A DNA stretch of 64,000 bases from Chitinophagales bacterium (GTDB lineage: Bacteria > Bacteroidota > Bacteroidia > Chitinophagales > Saprospiraceae): assembly GCA_013299105.1 (NCBI GenBank), contig JAAFJY010000012.1, positions 62,001-126,000 of the forward strand. Direction: 5' to 3'. Of the stretch, positions 15,666 to 24,637 are shown piece by piece. Made by a program: the position numbers and the translations under genes. Numbering within the stretch: position 1 is the stretch's first letter; the number at the start of each line of letters is the position of its first letter. The notes beneath the pieces are model-generated. The model was not told the DNA's origin and did no database searches. It saw only the letters and a list, made by a program, of their open reading frames with translations.

Positions 15666-18380
15666 ATGATGCTGAAACAAAACTTAAAATTCGCAGTGGG
15701 CGTAGTCTGCCTGCTGCTCTCAGCGCTGTATGCACATGCTCAAGGTACACTGAAAGGTACCATCCGAAACAACAGTGGCGAGCCTCTGATTGGGGTAGCT
15801 GTAGCGGTGGTAGGTACTACGCAAGGCACCGTAACTGACCTGAACGGGGATTATAGCCTTGGACTCAATCAAGGGACGTTCCAAATTGCTTATTCCTACT
15901 TGGGATTTGCCACCATTACCGTAGTTGTGAGTATGAACTCAGGCGATGTTGTAAAAGACATCACCATGGCTTCCTCTGCTACCCAATTGGATGAAGTAGT
16001 GGTATCTACGGGTTCGCGCAATACACAGCGGACTACTACCGACACCCCACTACCCATTGACATCCTGTCGGCCAGTGACCTGCGGGCAACTGGTCAGTTC
16101 ACTTTTGACAAGGCCCTGCAATACCGAGTGCCTTCCTTCAACACGGTCAACACCCCCGTGAATGACGCAACCTCTTTGCTTGATCCCTATGAAATCCGCA
16201 ACATGGGGCCTAGCCGTACCTTGATCCTGATCAACGGGAAGCGCAAAAACTCCAGTGCTTTGTGCTACATCCAAACCTCGCCTGGTCGTGGGGAATCGGG
16301 TGCTGACATTTCTGCGATCCCTGCCGATGCCATCAAACGCGTGGAAATTCTGCGCGATGGAGCTTCCGCACAATATGGTTCTGACGCCATCGCAGGGGTA
16401 ATGAACATCATCCTAAAGGACCGTTACGAATACGGCACGGCGACTTTGACGACTGGCATCACTGGCGAAGGCGATGGCGGAATGGTAGGCATCAGCATCA
16501 ACAACGGTGCTAACTTTGGCAAAAAAGGGTACATCAATTATACCATGGCCCTCCAGCGTCAGGCGCTGGCCAATCGACCAGGCTTGGTAGATGCCCAGGG
16601 TGAAGCCAATGACTTCGGTGCCCCGCTGGCCCAAGTCCAGTCTTTCTTGCGCCAATTCCCTGATGCAGGCAACGTCAACGGTCAGCCTGAAAATGCGGCG
16701 GCAAAGTTTTTGGTAAATGGTGGCATTCCGATCGACGACAAAACCGAGATTTACTACAACGCAGCTTATGTGTACAAAAAAGTCAACAGCTTCGCCAACT
16801 ACCGTACTCCTTATTGGCGTACCACTGATGACGGTTTGCTGACGCCACGTGGCCAGCCTTACATCGGTTATGTGCCGACTTTTGAAGGCGACTTGAACGA
16901 CTATAATGCAACCATTGGCTTCCGCTCGACCAGTGCCAGCGGTTGGAACACCGATGTGAGCTTTACCACCGGAGGCAACTCACAACTGTACACCGTAGCC
17001 AATAGCCGCAACCGCAGCTTGGGTAAAAACAGCCCCATCCTCTTCAGACCAGGTGGCTATGGCTTTTTCCACAACGTTGGCAACGTAGACATTTCTAAAT
17101 CGCTCACCGATCGCTTGAATTTTGCATTCGGTGCGGAATTTCGGGCCGAGAAGTTTGAGATCACAGCCGGTGATACCGCTTCCTATTCTGGCTCAGGTGC
17201 AGATTCCTTCCCTGGTATCGGTGCGCCAAATGCGGGTGAATCCACCCGTTACAACTTTGGTGGTTATGTGGACTTAGGCTTTGACATTACAGAAAATTTC
17301 CTGCTCAACGGTACTGCTCGTTTAGAACAGTACAGTGACTTTGGTGAGGCTTTTGTGTGGAAATTGAGCTCGCGCTACAAAATGGCCGACAACAAGGTAA
17401 CCCTGAGGGGGTCGATTTCGACAGGTTTCCGCGCACCATCACTGCACCAGATCAACTTGCAATTGGCACAAGCCAGCTTCGTACCTGGCCAGGGCATCCA
17501 GACCAAGGGTATCGTGAACAACCGTTCTTCTCAGGCCCGCTTGTTAGGCGTTCCTCAATTGAAGCCCGAAAAATCAACCAATATCACTTTGGGCTTGGGC
17601 TTCCAGCCTACCAAGAAGTTGAACATCACTTTGGACTACTACAACATCAGCCTGAAAGACCGGATCGTCCTCAGCTCAGAGATCATGGCTGGCGGAACTA
17701 CCGCTTCTCGTGAACTGGATGCTGTGCTCAACGCCAATGGTATCGTAGCTGTGAGTTTCTTCATCAATGGCATGAATACCCGTACCTCTGGTTTGGACCT
17801 GGTAGCCAACTACCGGGGCATGCCCCTGGGTAAAGGCACGCTCAACTTTAACCTGGCCGGTAACTACCAGTTGCAAAACGAACGCACTGACCCGATCCTG
17901 AATCCCGAGCTGATTGCCCGCGCTGGCCAGACCGTAGTGGATCAGATCCAGGAGGCACTCTTGCTATCTTCCCGCCCCAAGTTCAAGTACATCCTGGGCG
18001 CAGACTGGGTTTTGAAAAAACTAAGCCTCAACCTGAACAACACCGTATTTGGCCCTACTACTTTCCGCCAAAACGGTTTGAACAGCAACTTGAAGACGGT
18101 TTTCAAAACCAAACTGGTGACCGATTTGGGTGCCAATATCGCCCTGTCGAAAACCCTGAACCTGGGCATCAACATCCAAAACATCCTGAATGTATTGCCA
18201 GAGTGGGAACTCAAAGCCCTCAACAGCGCTGGCGAAGCAGTGTTGCGCGATCCTGCACAGGTGAAGAACAACGTGAATGCCATCACTTTCAACGGTCGCT
18301 ATTCAATGGTGACTTACGATGGTTCTCACTTTAGCCAATTGGGCCGTATTTTCTCGGCTAACCTGGCTTTGAAGTTTTAA
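15666..18380 (+). CDS. TonB-dependent outer-membrane receptor with carboxypeptidase-regulatory-like N-domain
   Basis: 904 residues. A signal peptide (about 1-26, cut after YAHAQ) is followed by a CarboxypepD_reg-like domain (about 27-115: GEPLIGVAVAVVGTTQGTVT) and a TonB-box-like segment (QLDEVVVSTGSRNT). The plug spans about 125-235 (RTLILINGKRKN, VEILRDGASAQYGSDAIAGV), and the beta barrel ends in FSANLALKF, a normal C-terminal aromatic. It is a vitamin/sugar/iron-type receptor rather than a SusC: there is no neighbouring SusD gene and the length is short for SusC. The divergent GH172 gene hints at a carbohydrate substrate, but this is inference. A terminator follows. Confidence 0.92.
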   Translation: MMLKQNLKFAVGVVCLLLSALYAHAQGTLKGTIRNNSGEPLIGVAVAVVGTTQGTVTDLNGDYSLGLNQGTFQIAYSYLGFATITVVVSMNSGDVVKDITMASSATQLDEVVVSTGSRNTQRTTTDTPLPIDILSASDLRATGQFTFDKALQYRVPSFNTVNTPVNDATSLLDPYEIRNMGPSRTLILINGKRKNSSALCYIQTSPGRGESGADISAIPADAIKRVEILRDGASAQYGSDAIAGVMNIILKDRYEYGTATLTTGITGEGDGGMVGISINNGANFGKKGYINYTMALQRQALANRPGLVDAQGEANDFGAPLAQVQSFLRQFPDAGNVNGQPENAAAKFLVNGGIPIDDKTEIYYNAAYVYKKVNSFANYRTPYWRTTDDGLLTPRGQPYIGYVPTFEGDLNDYNATIGFRSTSASGWNTDVSFTTGGNSQLYTVANSRNRSLGKNSPILFRPGGYGFFHNVGNVDISKSLTDRLNFAFGAEFRAEKFEITAGDTASYSGSGADSFPGIGAPNAGESTRYNFGGYVDLGFDITENFLLNGTARLEQYSDFGEAFVWKLSSRYKMADNKVTLRGSISTGFRAPSLHQINLQLAQASFVPGQGIQTKGIVNNRSSQARLLGVPQLKPEKSTNITLGLGFQPTKKLNITLDYYNISLKDRIVLSSEIMAGGTTASRELDAVLNANGIVAVSFFINGMNTRTSGLDLVANYRGMPLGKGTLNFNLAGNYQLQNERTDPILNPELIARAGQTVVDQIQEALLLSSRPKFKYILGADWVLKKLSLNLNNTVFGPTTFRQNGLNSNLKTVFKTKLVTDLGANIALSKTLNLGINIQNILNVLPEWELKALNSAGEAVLRDPAQVKNNVNAITFNGRYSMVTYDGSHFSQLGRIFSANLALKF

Positions 18381-18395
18381 TAGGCACAGTGGATC

Positions 18396-18438
18396 AAAAA
18401 AAGCGTCGATCAGCAGTAAGTTGGTCGGCGCTTTTTTT
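18396..18438 (+). terminator. Intrinsic terminator of the TonB receptor gene
   Basis: AAAAAAAGCGTCGATCAG pairs, with G-U tolerance, to TTGGTCGGCGCTTTTTTT. It starts 15 bases after the stop codon. Confidence 0.8.
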
Positions 18439-18452
18439 ATGAGCGCAACCTC

Positions 18453-18550
18453 ATTTTCAGCCAAAACTCCCTTTTTTTAGAAGTTTTGGCTGAAAATAAT
18501 TTTTTATTTCCAGCCAAAACCTTTAAATTTGAACAGTTTTGGCTGAAAAT
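18453..18550. repeat. Two inverted-repeat pairs upstream of the DUF234-like ATPase gene
   Basis: The 16-bp unit AGTTTTGGCTGAAAAT occurs four times in alternating orientation: reverse 18453-18468, forward 18482-18497, reverse 18505-18520 (one mismatch), forward 18535-18550. Partner copies are separated by 13-14 bp and the two pairs are shifted by 53 bp, about five helical turns. The array ends 10 bases before the ATG at 18561. It looks like a dimer-binding operator doubled in tandem. Confidence 0.85.
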
Positions 18551-18560
18551 AAAACAAAGT

Positions 18561-20003
18561 ATGGAGAAATTAGTTGGTAGAACGCTCGAAGTCAAGCTAT
18601 TAGCCGATGCTTTGGCTTCACCCAAAGCGGAGTTAATCGCGGTGTATGGTCGGCGTAGGGTTGGCAAGACACATTTGATACAGAGCGTTTACAAGGACCA
18701 TATTGTTTTTGAGTTCACAGGAATGAATCGCAACAACCTGGTTGAGCAACTTGAAAATTTTGCTTTGACCGCCCAAACCTCTTTTGCGCACAATACAGCT
18801 TTGCCCATTGCGATGCCTCAAACCTGGTTGCAAGGATTTAGGATGCTCATCAACCTGATGGAAAACACCAAAACAGAGGAGAAAAAAGTTGTTTTCATCG
18901 ATGAGTTTCCCTGGCTAGACAATAAGAAGTCGGGTTTTTTAGCGGCTTTCGATCATTTTTGGAACAGTTGGGCGGTAAAACAAGACAATTTAGTGGTTGT
19001 GATCTGTGGTTCAGCGGCATCGTGGATGATTCAAAACATTGTAAGAAATAAAGGTGGTTTGCACAACCGAATTACCCAACGCATCAGGCTTGAGCCTTTC
19101 AATTTATATGAGACTGCCTTGTTTCTGCGAAACAATCACATCAATTTAGGCCAATACGATATTTTACAACTCTACATGGTCACTGGGGGCATTCCGCACT
19201 ACTTGAATACCATAAAACCAGGAGAAAGTACGATTCAGGTCATTGATCGCTTGTGCTTCAGCAAAGACGGTCCTTTGCGCAACGAATTCAAAGACCTCTA
19301 TCCCGCACTCTTTGGAAGGGCTGAAAAACACATTGCGATCATTCGAGCTTTAGGTGACAAATTGAGCGGCTTGAACCGCAATGAAATCATTGGCACTTGT
19401 GGTTTCAAAACTGGTGGTACGATGACTAAAGTTTTAGATGAGTTACTGGAATCCGGTTTCATCAGCGAATATTTGCCTTTCAATAAAACGGCAAAAGAAG
19501 CCGTGTACAAACTGAGTGATGAATACTCGCTTTTTTACCTGAAATTTATAGAAAGCAGCAAAGCGACGGGTGCTGGAACCTGGCAATCAAAAGCAAAAGA
19601 GCAAGCCTGGACATCATGGATGGGTTTTGCTTTTGAAAACATTTGCCTCAAACACGTTCCACAAATCAAAAAGGCTTTGGGTATTTCGGGTATTTATACC
19701 GAGCAATCGGTTTGGCGCTATGTATCAAAACCTGGCGAAACAGGTGCACAAATTGATTTGTTGATCGATCGGCAAGACAATTGCATCAATCTTTTTGAAC
19801 TCAAATTCTACAAGGACATTTATGAAATGACGGCTAAAGATGTCGCTGCCTTGCGCAGCAAACGAAGCATTTTCCAACAAAAAACAGGCTCCAAAAAAAC
19901 CATTTTCATCACCTTGCTGACCACTTTTGGCGCAAAACCAAATGAGCACTATTTGGAAGTGGTGCAAAATCAATTGCAAATGGGTGTCTTGTTTGAACCT
20001 TGA
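18561..20003 (+). CDS. AAA ATPase with DUF234-like C-terminal nuclease domain
   Basis: 480 residues. Walker A GRRRVGKT (30-37), Walker B KKVVFIDEFPWL, and a sensor region VVICGSAASWM are typical of the archaeal-type ATPase family (COG1672). The C-terminal part contains GAQIDLLIDRQDNCINLFEL with KFYK following: the D...E-x-K core of a PD-(D/E)XK fold, as in DUF234. The frame is open back to 18486, but that extension would consist of the repeat array; the ATG at 18561 gives a normal N-terminus (MEKLVGRTLEVKLLADAL). Solitary and of unknown function. The operator-like repeats suggest tight autoregulation. Confidence 0.87.
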   Translation: MEKLVGRTLEVKLLADALASPKAELIAVYGRRRVGKTHLIQSVYKDHIVFEFTGMNRNNLVEQLENFALTAQTSFAHNTALPIAMPQTWLQGFRMLINLMENTKTEEKKVVFIDEFPWLDNKKSGFLAAFDHFWNSWAVKQDNLVVVICGSAASWMIQNIVRNKGGLHNRITQRIRLEPFNLYETALFLRNNHINLGQYDILQLYMVTGGIPHYLNTIKPGESTIQVIDRLCFSKDGPLRNEFKDLYPALFGRAEKHIAIIRALGDKLSGLNRNEIIGTCGFKTGGTMTKVLDELLESGFISEYLPFNKTAKEAVYKLSDEYSLFYLKFIESSKATGAGTWQSKAKEQAWTSWMGFAFENICLKHVPQIKKALGISGIYTEQSVWRYVSKPGETGAQIDLLIDRQDNCINLFELKFYKDIYEMTAKDVAALRSKRSIFQQKTGSKKTIFITLLTTFGAKPNEHYLEVVQNQLQMGVLFEP

Positions 20004-20045
20004 GGCACAAAACCAAAGGCACTGGATTTTTTCAAAAAACAAGCC

Positions 20046-20053
20046 TATCTTTG
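20046..20053 (+). promoter_or_regulatory. Bacteroidota -7 box (TATCTTTG)
   Basis: An exact TAnnTTTG 16 bases before the ATG at 20070, with AAGGA between them as a ribosome-binding site. It supports an independent transcript for the antitoxin-like gene. Confidence 0.55.
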
Positions 20054-20069
20054 GAAAAAATAAGGACTT

Positions 20070-20471
20070 ATGTCGATAAAAATAGAGTTGCCATTAGAAC
20101 TTGAAAAGCAGCTTGAAGCCAATGCGAAAGTACTTGGCTTGAGTGCAGAAGAGTATGTTTTGCTTTTGATCAAAAACGACATCAAAACACCCGAAGAAAT
20201 TCAAAGGCGACAAGAATTGATGCTTTTGCAACAGATTAATCAGGGATTCGACGACGAATTCTGGAGTCGTTACGCTGATTTGATTAAGCTAAGAGGTTTG
20301 AATCAAATTGATGATAATCAGTATGATGAGTTGTGTCAAATGATTGAGCGTACGGAGCTTGAAAATGTTAAGCGTACAAAGCTAGTCATGCAATTGACAG
20401 AACTACGCCAACAACCATTTGAAGAAATCTTTAGTGCTCTTGGAATTGAACCTGTTACATTGGAAGCTTAA
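20070..20471 (+). CDS. Antitoxin-like small protein (orphan)
   Basis: 133 residues. The first 35 (MSIKIELPLELEKQLEANAK, then GLSAEEYVLLLIK) look like a short strand-helix-helix of the type found in small antitoxin-like proteins that often precede HNH or PIN toxin genes in cyanobacteria and Bacteroidota. The rest is helical and charged. No toxin gene follows: the next gene is convergent. A promoter box and RBS are present directly upstream. The antitoxin role is inference from N-terminal similarity only. Confidence 0.7.
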   Translation: MSIKIELPLELEKQLEANAKVLGLSAEEYVLLLIKNDIKTPEEIQRRQELMLLQQINQGFDDEFWSRYADLIKLRGLNQIDDNQYDELCQMIERTELENVKRTKLVMQLTELRQQPFEEIFSALGIEPVTLEA

Positions 20472-20506
20472 GATCACCTCAGGATAATTCACATCCCCAA
20501 AAACCA

Positions 20507-20545
20507 CAAAAAGCCCACCAAACCTAAGTGTGATGAGCTTTTTGG
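20507..20545. terminator. Convergent hairpin terminator (weak)
   Basis: CAAAAAGC and GCTTTTTGG can pair across about 22 bases, between the convergent genes ending at 20471 and 20567. Confidence 0.45.
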
Positions 20546-20566
20546 AAAAAAGAATCAAGCAGCAGC

Positions 20567-21256
20567 TCAATTCATCTTCTTGCGCACTTCCTCCACTACC
20601 CTTTTCTGGTCCTGGATCAGTTTCTGGGCTGCTTCCTGGTCTTTTTCGTTTTGGATGATGCTTTCTTTTGACTTGCGGATTTTCTCCTCGGCCTCTTCGA
20701 TGTCTTTGCGGTAGCGGGCATTGTCTTTTTTCAGGCCCTCAAAATCACTTTCATAGCGCTTCAATTGCTTTTCTTGGGCTTCGAGGTCAATGCGAATTTT
20801 TTCACGCTCTACTTCACGGGCAAAATCCTCCAGCATTTCGCGGGCAGCGCGGTTGCGCTGGTAATTGTCGCTGCCTGCGCTTTTGGCGGTCATGCCATTG
20901 GGCAGGTTCGTGGAAGAAGCGCCAGGGAAAGTGATCGAAAAACTCATGTCATTTCCCACAGGGCGCACATCGTACACCAGGTTTACCGGGTCAGAGTGCT
21001 TCATTTGGGCATTCTCAGCAATGTTTTGCTTGGTTTTGCGGTCGTACATCACCTTGCTGCGCAGGTTTTTCTTGGCGTAATCCGCCCATACTTTTTTCAC
21101 CAGCTTTTCATCGGCATTGCGCAGCGTCAGGGCCACGGTGTTGCTACTGGCAATTTCATAGTCGCTTGGAATATCGGCACTGCGGGTGTCTTGGCTAAAA
21201 ACAGTAGTGTAATTCGTGGCCAAAAGTACGAGTATCAAAAAGATGGCTTTTTTCAT
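20567..21256 (-). CDS. Exported coiled-coil protein
   Basis: 229 residues from the ATG at 21256 (KKAIFLILVLLATNYTTVFS, a good signal peptide). Residues about 25-130 form a compact domain with VALTLRNADEKLVKKVWADY. The last 90 residues are a long, highly charged coiled coil (about 140-225). I do not recognise a named family; proteins of this type recur in Saprospiria and sit in the periplasm. Upstream in-frame ATG codons would bury the signal peptide. Confidence 0.75.
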   Translation of the reverse strand: MKKAIFLILVLLATNYTTVFSQDTRSADIPSDYEIASSNTVALTLRNADEKLVKKVWADYAKKNLRSKVMYDRKTKQNIAENAQMKHSDPVNLVYDVRPVGNDMSFSITFPGASSTNLPNGMTAKSAGSDNYQRNRAAREMLEDFAREVEREKIRIDLEAQEKQLKRYESDFEGLKKDNARYRKDIEEAEEKIRKSKESIIQNEKDQEAAQKLIQDQKRVVEEVRKKMN

Positions 21257-21543
21257 GGTTGAGCTTGGGTGATTAAATGGGTGAAGAATAAAGAAGGCTC
21301 GAAAACATGTTTCGACCATTTTTGCAATCACATGACTTTTGACGGAGTAACTGGTCCTTCGTCACTGGCCGAAGCAAAATTATTGATGGAGGCCAAATTA
21401 TCCTGTTTTATCGACAATTACCGTCATTCTATCCGAAATCTGCCAGCGGAACGCCGCATTCCTGTAATTTTCCTTCCTGAATGTGTAACAAACCAAAATA
21501 ACTTGTATCAAATCGTAAAACCAAACCCCATCAAAACGCGCAC

Positions 21544-22461
21544 ATGGATAGTATTTTGACTTTGGAAGAAGTTTCCAAAACCTACGAAAACAAAATTGCA
21601 GTTGATCAGGTCAGTTTCTCAGTGCCCAAAGCAGGCATTTTTGGCTTGCTCGGCCCCAATGGTGCTGGTAAAACCTCACTGATCCGGATGATCACGACCA
21701 TCACCAATGTAGATTCCGGCCGCATCTTGCTCAATGGGGAACCACTGAACAGCCGTCACCCTGAAGCCATTGGCTACATGCCCGAAGAACGGGGCTTGTA
21801 CAAAAAAATGAAAGTGGGCGAGCAACTCACCTACCTGGCCAGGCTAAAAGGCTTGAGTGCTCAACAGGCCAAAGACGCCATTTATTACTGGCTGGATCGC
21901 TTTGAAATCAAAGACTGGTACGACAAAAAAGTGGATGAGCTCTCTAAAGGCATGCAACAAAAGGTGCAGTTCATCGCTACCGTATTGCACAATCCTAAAT
22001 TGATCATTCTCGACGAACCCTTCACTGGACTTGACCCCATCAACGCCAATTTATTGAAGGACGAAATCGAAAACCTCCGAATCAACGGTGCCAGCATCAT
22101 TTTCTCGACCCACCGCATGGAACAAGTGGAGGAAATGTGCGACAACATCGTTTTGATCAACCAGGGCCGCAACATCCTGGAAGGCAATGTGACCAAGATT
22201 CGCCAAGAATACAAGCAAAATCGCTTTCAAATCGACTTTGCCCAGGCTTTTCAAGGCCAGGTACCAGCTGGTTTTACGCTTTTGGAGAACAAGAAAAACG
22301 CCTGGATCGTACAAGCGCAGCCTGGTAGTTCGTCCAACGCGCTCTTGTCCAGCTTGTTGGCTGCCAATGCACCCATTGCTGCTTTCAACGAAATTTTGCC
22401 TACCCTGAATGACATTTTCATCCAGGCAGTAGAGGAAAACAATGAAGTCGCAGCGGCTTAA
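21544..22461 (+). CDS. ABC transporter ATP-binding protein (ABC-2 exporter, NatA-like)
   Basis: 305 residues. Walker A GLLGPNGAGKTSLIRM, signature VDELSKGMQQKVQF, Walker B KLIILDEPFTGLDP and H-loop IFSTHRMEQVEEM are all intact. The C-terminal 85 residues form a DUF4162-type domain (NRFQIDFAQAFQGQVP onward), usual in this subfamily. It energises the permease encoded 30 bases downstream. The cargo is unknown; NatA/NatB of Bacillus exports sodium. Confidence 0.93.
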   Translation: MDSILTLEEVSKTYENKIAVDQVSFSVPKAGIFGLLGPNGAGKTSLIRMITTITNVDSGRILLNGEPLNSRHPEAIGYMPEERGLYKKMKVGEQLTYLARLKGLSAQQAKDAIYYWLDRFEIKDWYDKKVDELSKGMQQKVQFIATVLHNPKLIILDEPFTGLDPINANLLKDEIENLRINGASIIFSTHRMEQVEEMCDNIVLINQGRNILEGNVTKIRQEYKQNRFQIDFAQAFQGQVPAGFTLLENKKNAWIVQAQPGSSSNALLSSLLAANAPIAAFNEILPTLNDIFIQAVEENNEVAAA

Positions 22462-22491
22462 TCTTTCAACAATTCAACTTCTCCACCCATC

Positions 22492-23808
22492 ATGGATAAA
22501 CTTTGGATCATCATCAAACGCGAATACCTTAGTCGGGTTACGCGCAAAACTTTCATCATCGCTACGATCCTGACCCCCTTGGCTTTTGTGGCCTTTTTTG
22601 TGATCGTAGGCTTTATTTTCAGCTACCAAAGCGACGATGTCAAAACCATAGCAGTGCTCGACGAGGGCAACATCCTCGAAGGGGCTTTGAAAGACCAGAA
22701 GAATTTGTACTTCAAGTTTGAAACACGCGACTTGGAAACCCTGCGCAGTAAGTTTGAAGATACCGACTACGATGCCATCCTGCAAGTGCCCAAGGTCGAT
22801 AACCTCATGAGCAAGGAATTCACGGTTTTTTACTACTCCAAAGGCCAACCCACTCTGGATATTGACATTGCCATCCGCGACCGCGTGCGAGATGCCTTGC
22901 GAGAATACAAAATCAAGTCCCTCAACATCAATCGCGAGCAACTGGACGCCATCAATACCTCCATCACGCTCGAACCTGAGCCCATTGAAAAAGGCGGACA
23001 AGATGCCTCCAAACTCACCAGCGCCATCGCCGCTGGGGCGGGTATGCTGATGGGATTCATCATGTACATGGCCGTGTTCATCTACGGCTCAATGGTGATG
23101 CGCTCGGTGATGGAAGAAAAAACCAACCGCATTGTAGAGGTCATGGTTTCGAGTGTGAAGCCATTTTATATGATGTTGGGCAAAATCATTGGCGTGGGCG
23201 CAGTAGGTTTGACCCAAGTGTTGATCTGGGCCATTTTGATCCCATTGATGCTGACCATTGTCCAGGCGGTATTTGGTTTCGACGCCCAAACTTCGATGCC
23301 CGCGGGCCAAGTAGCAACACAAATCAACCCCGATGATACCCAAGCGATGGTCGCCCTGGCCATGAGCGAAATCGGCAACATCAACTGGTGGCTGATCCTG
23401 CCCTTGTGCATTTTGTACTTTTTGGGTGGCTATTTCTTGTACTCATCCTTGTTTGCAGCCATCGGTGCTTCCATCGGCGACGACATGGGCGAGGCCCAGG
23501 CCCTGACCATTCCGATCACCATTCCAGTGGTCTTGGCCATCTACATCATGATGCAGGCCAGCCAGGCACCCAATTCGAGTTTGGCGGTATTCTCGTCCAT
23601 TTTCCCGCTCTTCTCCCCTATCGTGATGCCTGCACGCCTGGCTTTCCCGATTCCAGCTTGGCAAATCGTCGTTTCGATCTTGCTCTTGTTGGCCACTTCG
23701 GTCTTCTTTGTGTGGCTTTCGGGGCGCATTTACCGGGTAGGCATTTTGTTGTACGGGCAAAAACCTACTTTCAAGAAGTTTGCGAAGTGGGTGTTTTACC
23801 GGGATTGA
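22492..23808 (+). CDS. ABC-2 type transporter permease (NatB-like)
   Basis: 438 residues, ABC2_membrane_3 layout. An N-terminal membrane helix (about 22-46) is followed by an extracytoplasmic domain (about 50-180: VKTIAVLDEGNILEGALKDQ) and then five to six helices. The conserved coupling segment is RSVMEEKTNRIVEVMVSSVK. It forms an operon with the ATP-binding gene. Between the two genes lies a short CTTTCAACAATTCAAC relic of the dispersed heptamer repeat. Confidence 0.92.
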   Translation: MDKLWIIIKREYLSRVTRKTFIIATILTPLAFVAFFVIVGFIFSYQSDDVKTIAVLDEGNILEGALKDQKNLYFKFETRDLETLRSKFEDTDYDAILQVPKVDNLMSKEFTVFYYSKGQPTLDIDIAIRDRVRDALREYKIKSLNINREQLDAINTSITLEPEPIEKGGQDASKLTSAIAAGAGMLMGFIMYMAVFIYGSMVMRSVMEEKTNRIVEVMVSSVKPFYMMLGKIIGVGAVGLTQVLIWAILIPLMLTIVQAVFGFDAQTSMPAGQVATQINPDDTQAMVALAMSEIGNINWWLILPLCILYFLGGYFLYSSLFAAIGASIGDDMGEAQALTIPITIPVVLAIYIMMQASQAPNSSLAVFSSIFPLFSPIVMPARLAFPIPAWQIVVSILLLLATSVFFVWLSGRIYRVGILLYGQKPTFKKFAKWVFYRD

Positions 23809-23857
23809 GTTGAGCCGCTGATGAATTTATTTGTCCTGCTTTCGCAGTCCAAGTGTT

Positions 23858-23901
23858 GGAACACGGATGAGACGGATAAAACGGATTTTCACGGATTTTC
23901 C
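23858..23901. repeat. Dispersed ACGGAT-type repeat, copy 2
   Basis: It begins GGAACACGGATGAGACGGAT and continues AAAACGGATTTTCACGGATT. It matches the copy at 7362-7404. Both lie just outside gene ends. Confidence 0.65.
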
Positions 23902-24004
23902 AGCGTGACGCAGACCACCTGACGAGGAAGCTGGTTCACGGTCTCATTACCGGAACCATCTTGCTCGCGTTTGCAACGCGTTTCCGCAGGCTTAAAAAAA
24001 AGCA

Positions 24005-24043
24005 AAAGAGGAATCACCAAACAAACGGTGATTCCTTTTTTTT
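24005..24043 (+). terminator. Intrinsic terminator
   Basis: GAGGAATCACC pairs with GGTGATTCCTTTTTTTT across an 8-base loop. It can end the ABC operon. A TTCAAC-type repeat (24063-24101) follows immediately. Confidence 0.8.
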
Positions 24044-24062
24044 ATGTGATCAGGGCCTCTCT

Positions 24063-24101
24063 TTTCAACCCTTCAACATTTCAACTTTTCAACTCTCCCT
24101 C
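24063..24101. repeat. Short tandem TTCAAC-type repeat
   Basis: Units of 7-10 bases built on TTTCAAC/CCTTCAAC. Same family as at 39945, 40151, 48559, 50802 and 61763. It abuts the stop codon of the lipoprotein gene at 24100. Confidence 0.75.
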
Positions 24102-24600
24102 ACTTTTCCTTCAACTCCTCCACCAAAGCCTCCGTTTTTTTGAGAAAGTCCTTCAAGTAATCAGGGCGGGCCTGTTCAAACATATCAATGCGCCAGTACT
24201 GCAATTCCTGGCCTTTGATTTTGATTTCCACGTAAAAACCACCCTGATCGGCGCAATTGGGGCAGCCGATGTTTTCGGCATCGACTGCGAGTAGTTCTTT
24301 GGGCAGCGCTTTGAGCAGTTCTTTGGCCTTGTTCACACTTTTGGCCTCCAAGGATTGACTTTGAAACTCCATTTGTGGGTCAGGATAGCCGCGATCCAGC
24401 TTATCGGCAAACAAGGCATCGCCTTTTAGCTTGTAAACATTGGTGCAGTTGCCGATGCATTTGCCAAAAAAGGTGCCAAAAACAAAGTGCTCCACCTCGC
24501 CCAGGGTTTTGGTGGTATCGGGGCTTGGGGTTTCTGCTTTGTCACAGGCGCAAAAGCCAAAGGCCAGGACCAAGAGGGTGATGAATCGGAAGTTTTTCAT
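24100..24600 (-). CDS. Lipoprotein, tandem paralog 1
   Basis: 166 residues with a lipobox in LLVLAFGFCAC. The mature part contains FGTFFGKCIGNCTNVYKL (Cys-x3-Cys) and IGCPNCADQGGFYVEIKIKG (CxxC). It is about 70% identical in pattern to the next gene, so the pair is a tandem duplication. The function is unrecognised. The conserved Cys pairs suggest a disulfide or metal site in the periplasm. Confidence 0.8.
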   Translation of the reverse strand: MKNFRFITLLVLAFGFCACDKAETPSPDTTKTLGEVEHFVFGTFFGKCIGNCTNVYKLKGDALFADKLDRGYPDPQMEFQSQSLEAKSVNKAKELLKALPKELLAVDAENIGCPNCADQGGFYVEIKIKGQELQYWRIDMFEQARPDYLKDFLKKTEALVEELKEK

Positions 24601-24637
24601 GTCAACTTTGTTTTAAAAATCAACAGTTCGTCACTGC

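Noticed and set aside
15666-18380. SusC of a polysaccharide utilisation locus
   Set aside because: No SusD gene is adjacent and the receptor is shorter than usual SusC proteins; the GH172 gene alone is not enough.
21269-21543. 96-residue plus-strand ORF before the ABC operon
   Set aside because: It overlaps the 5' region of the exported coiled-coil gene's divergent promoter area, has mixed composition and no recognisable fold; treated as non-coding.
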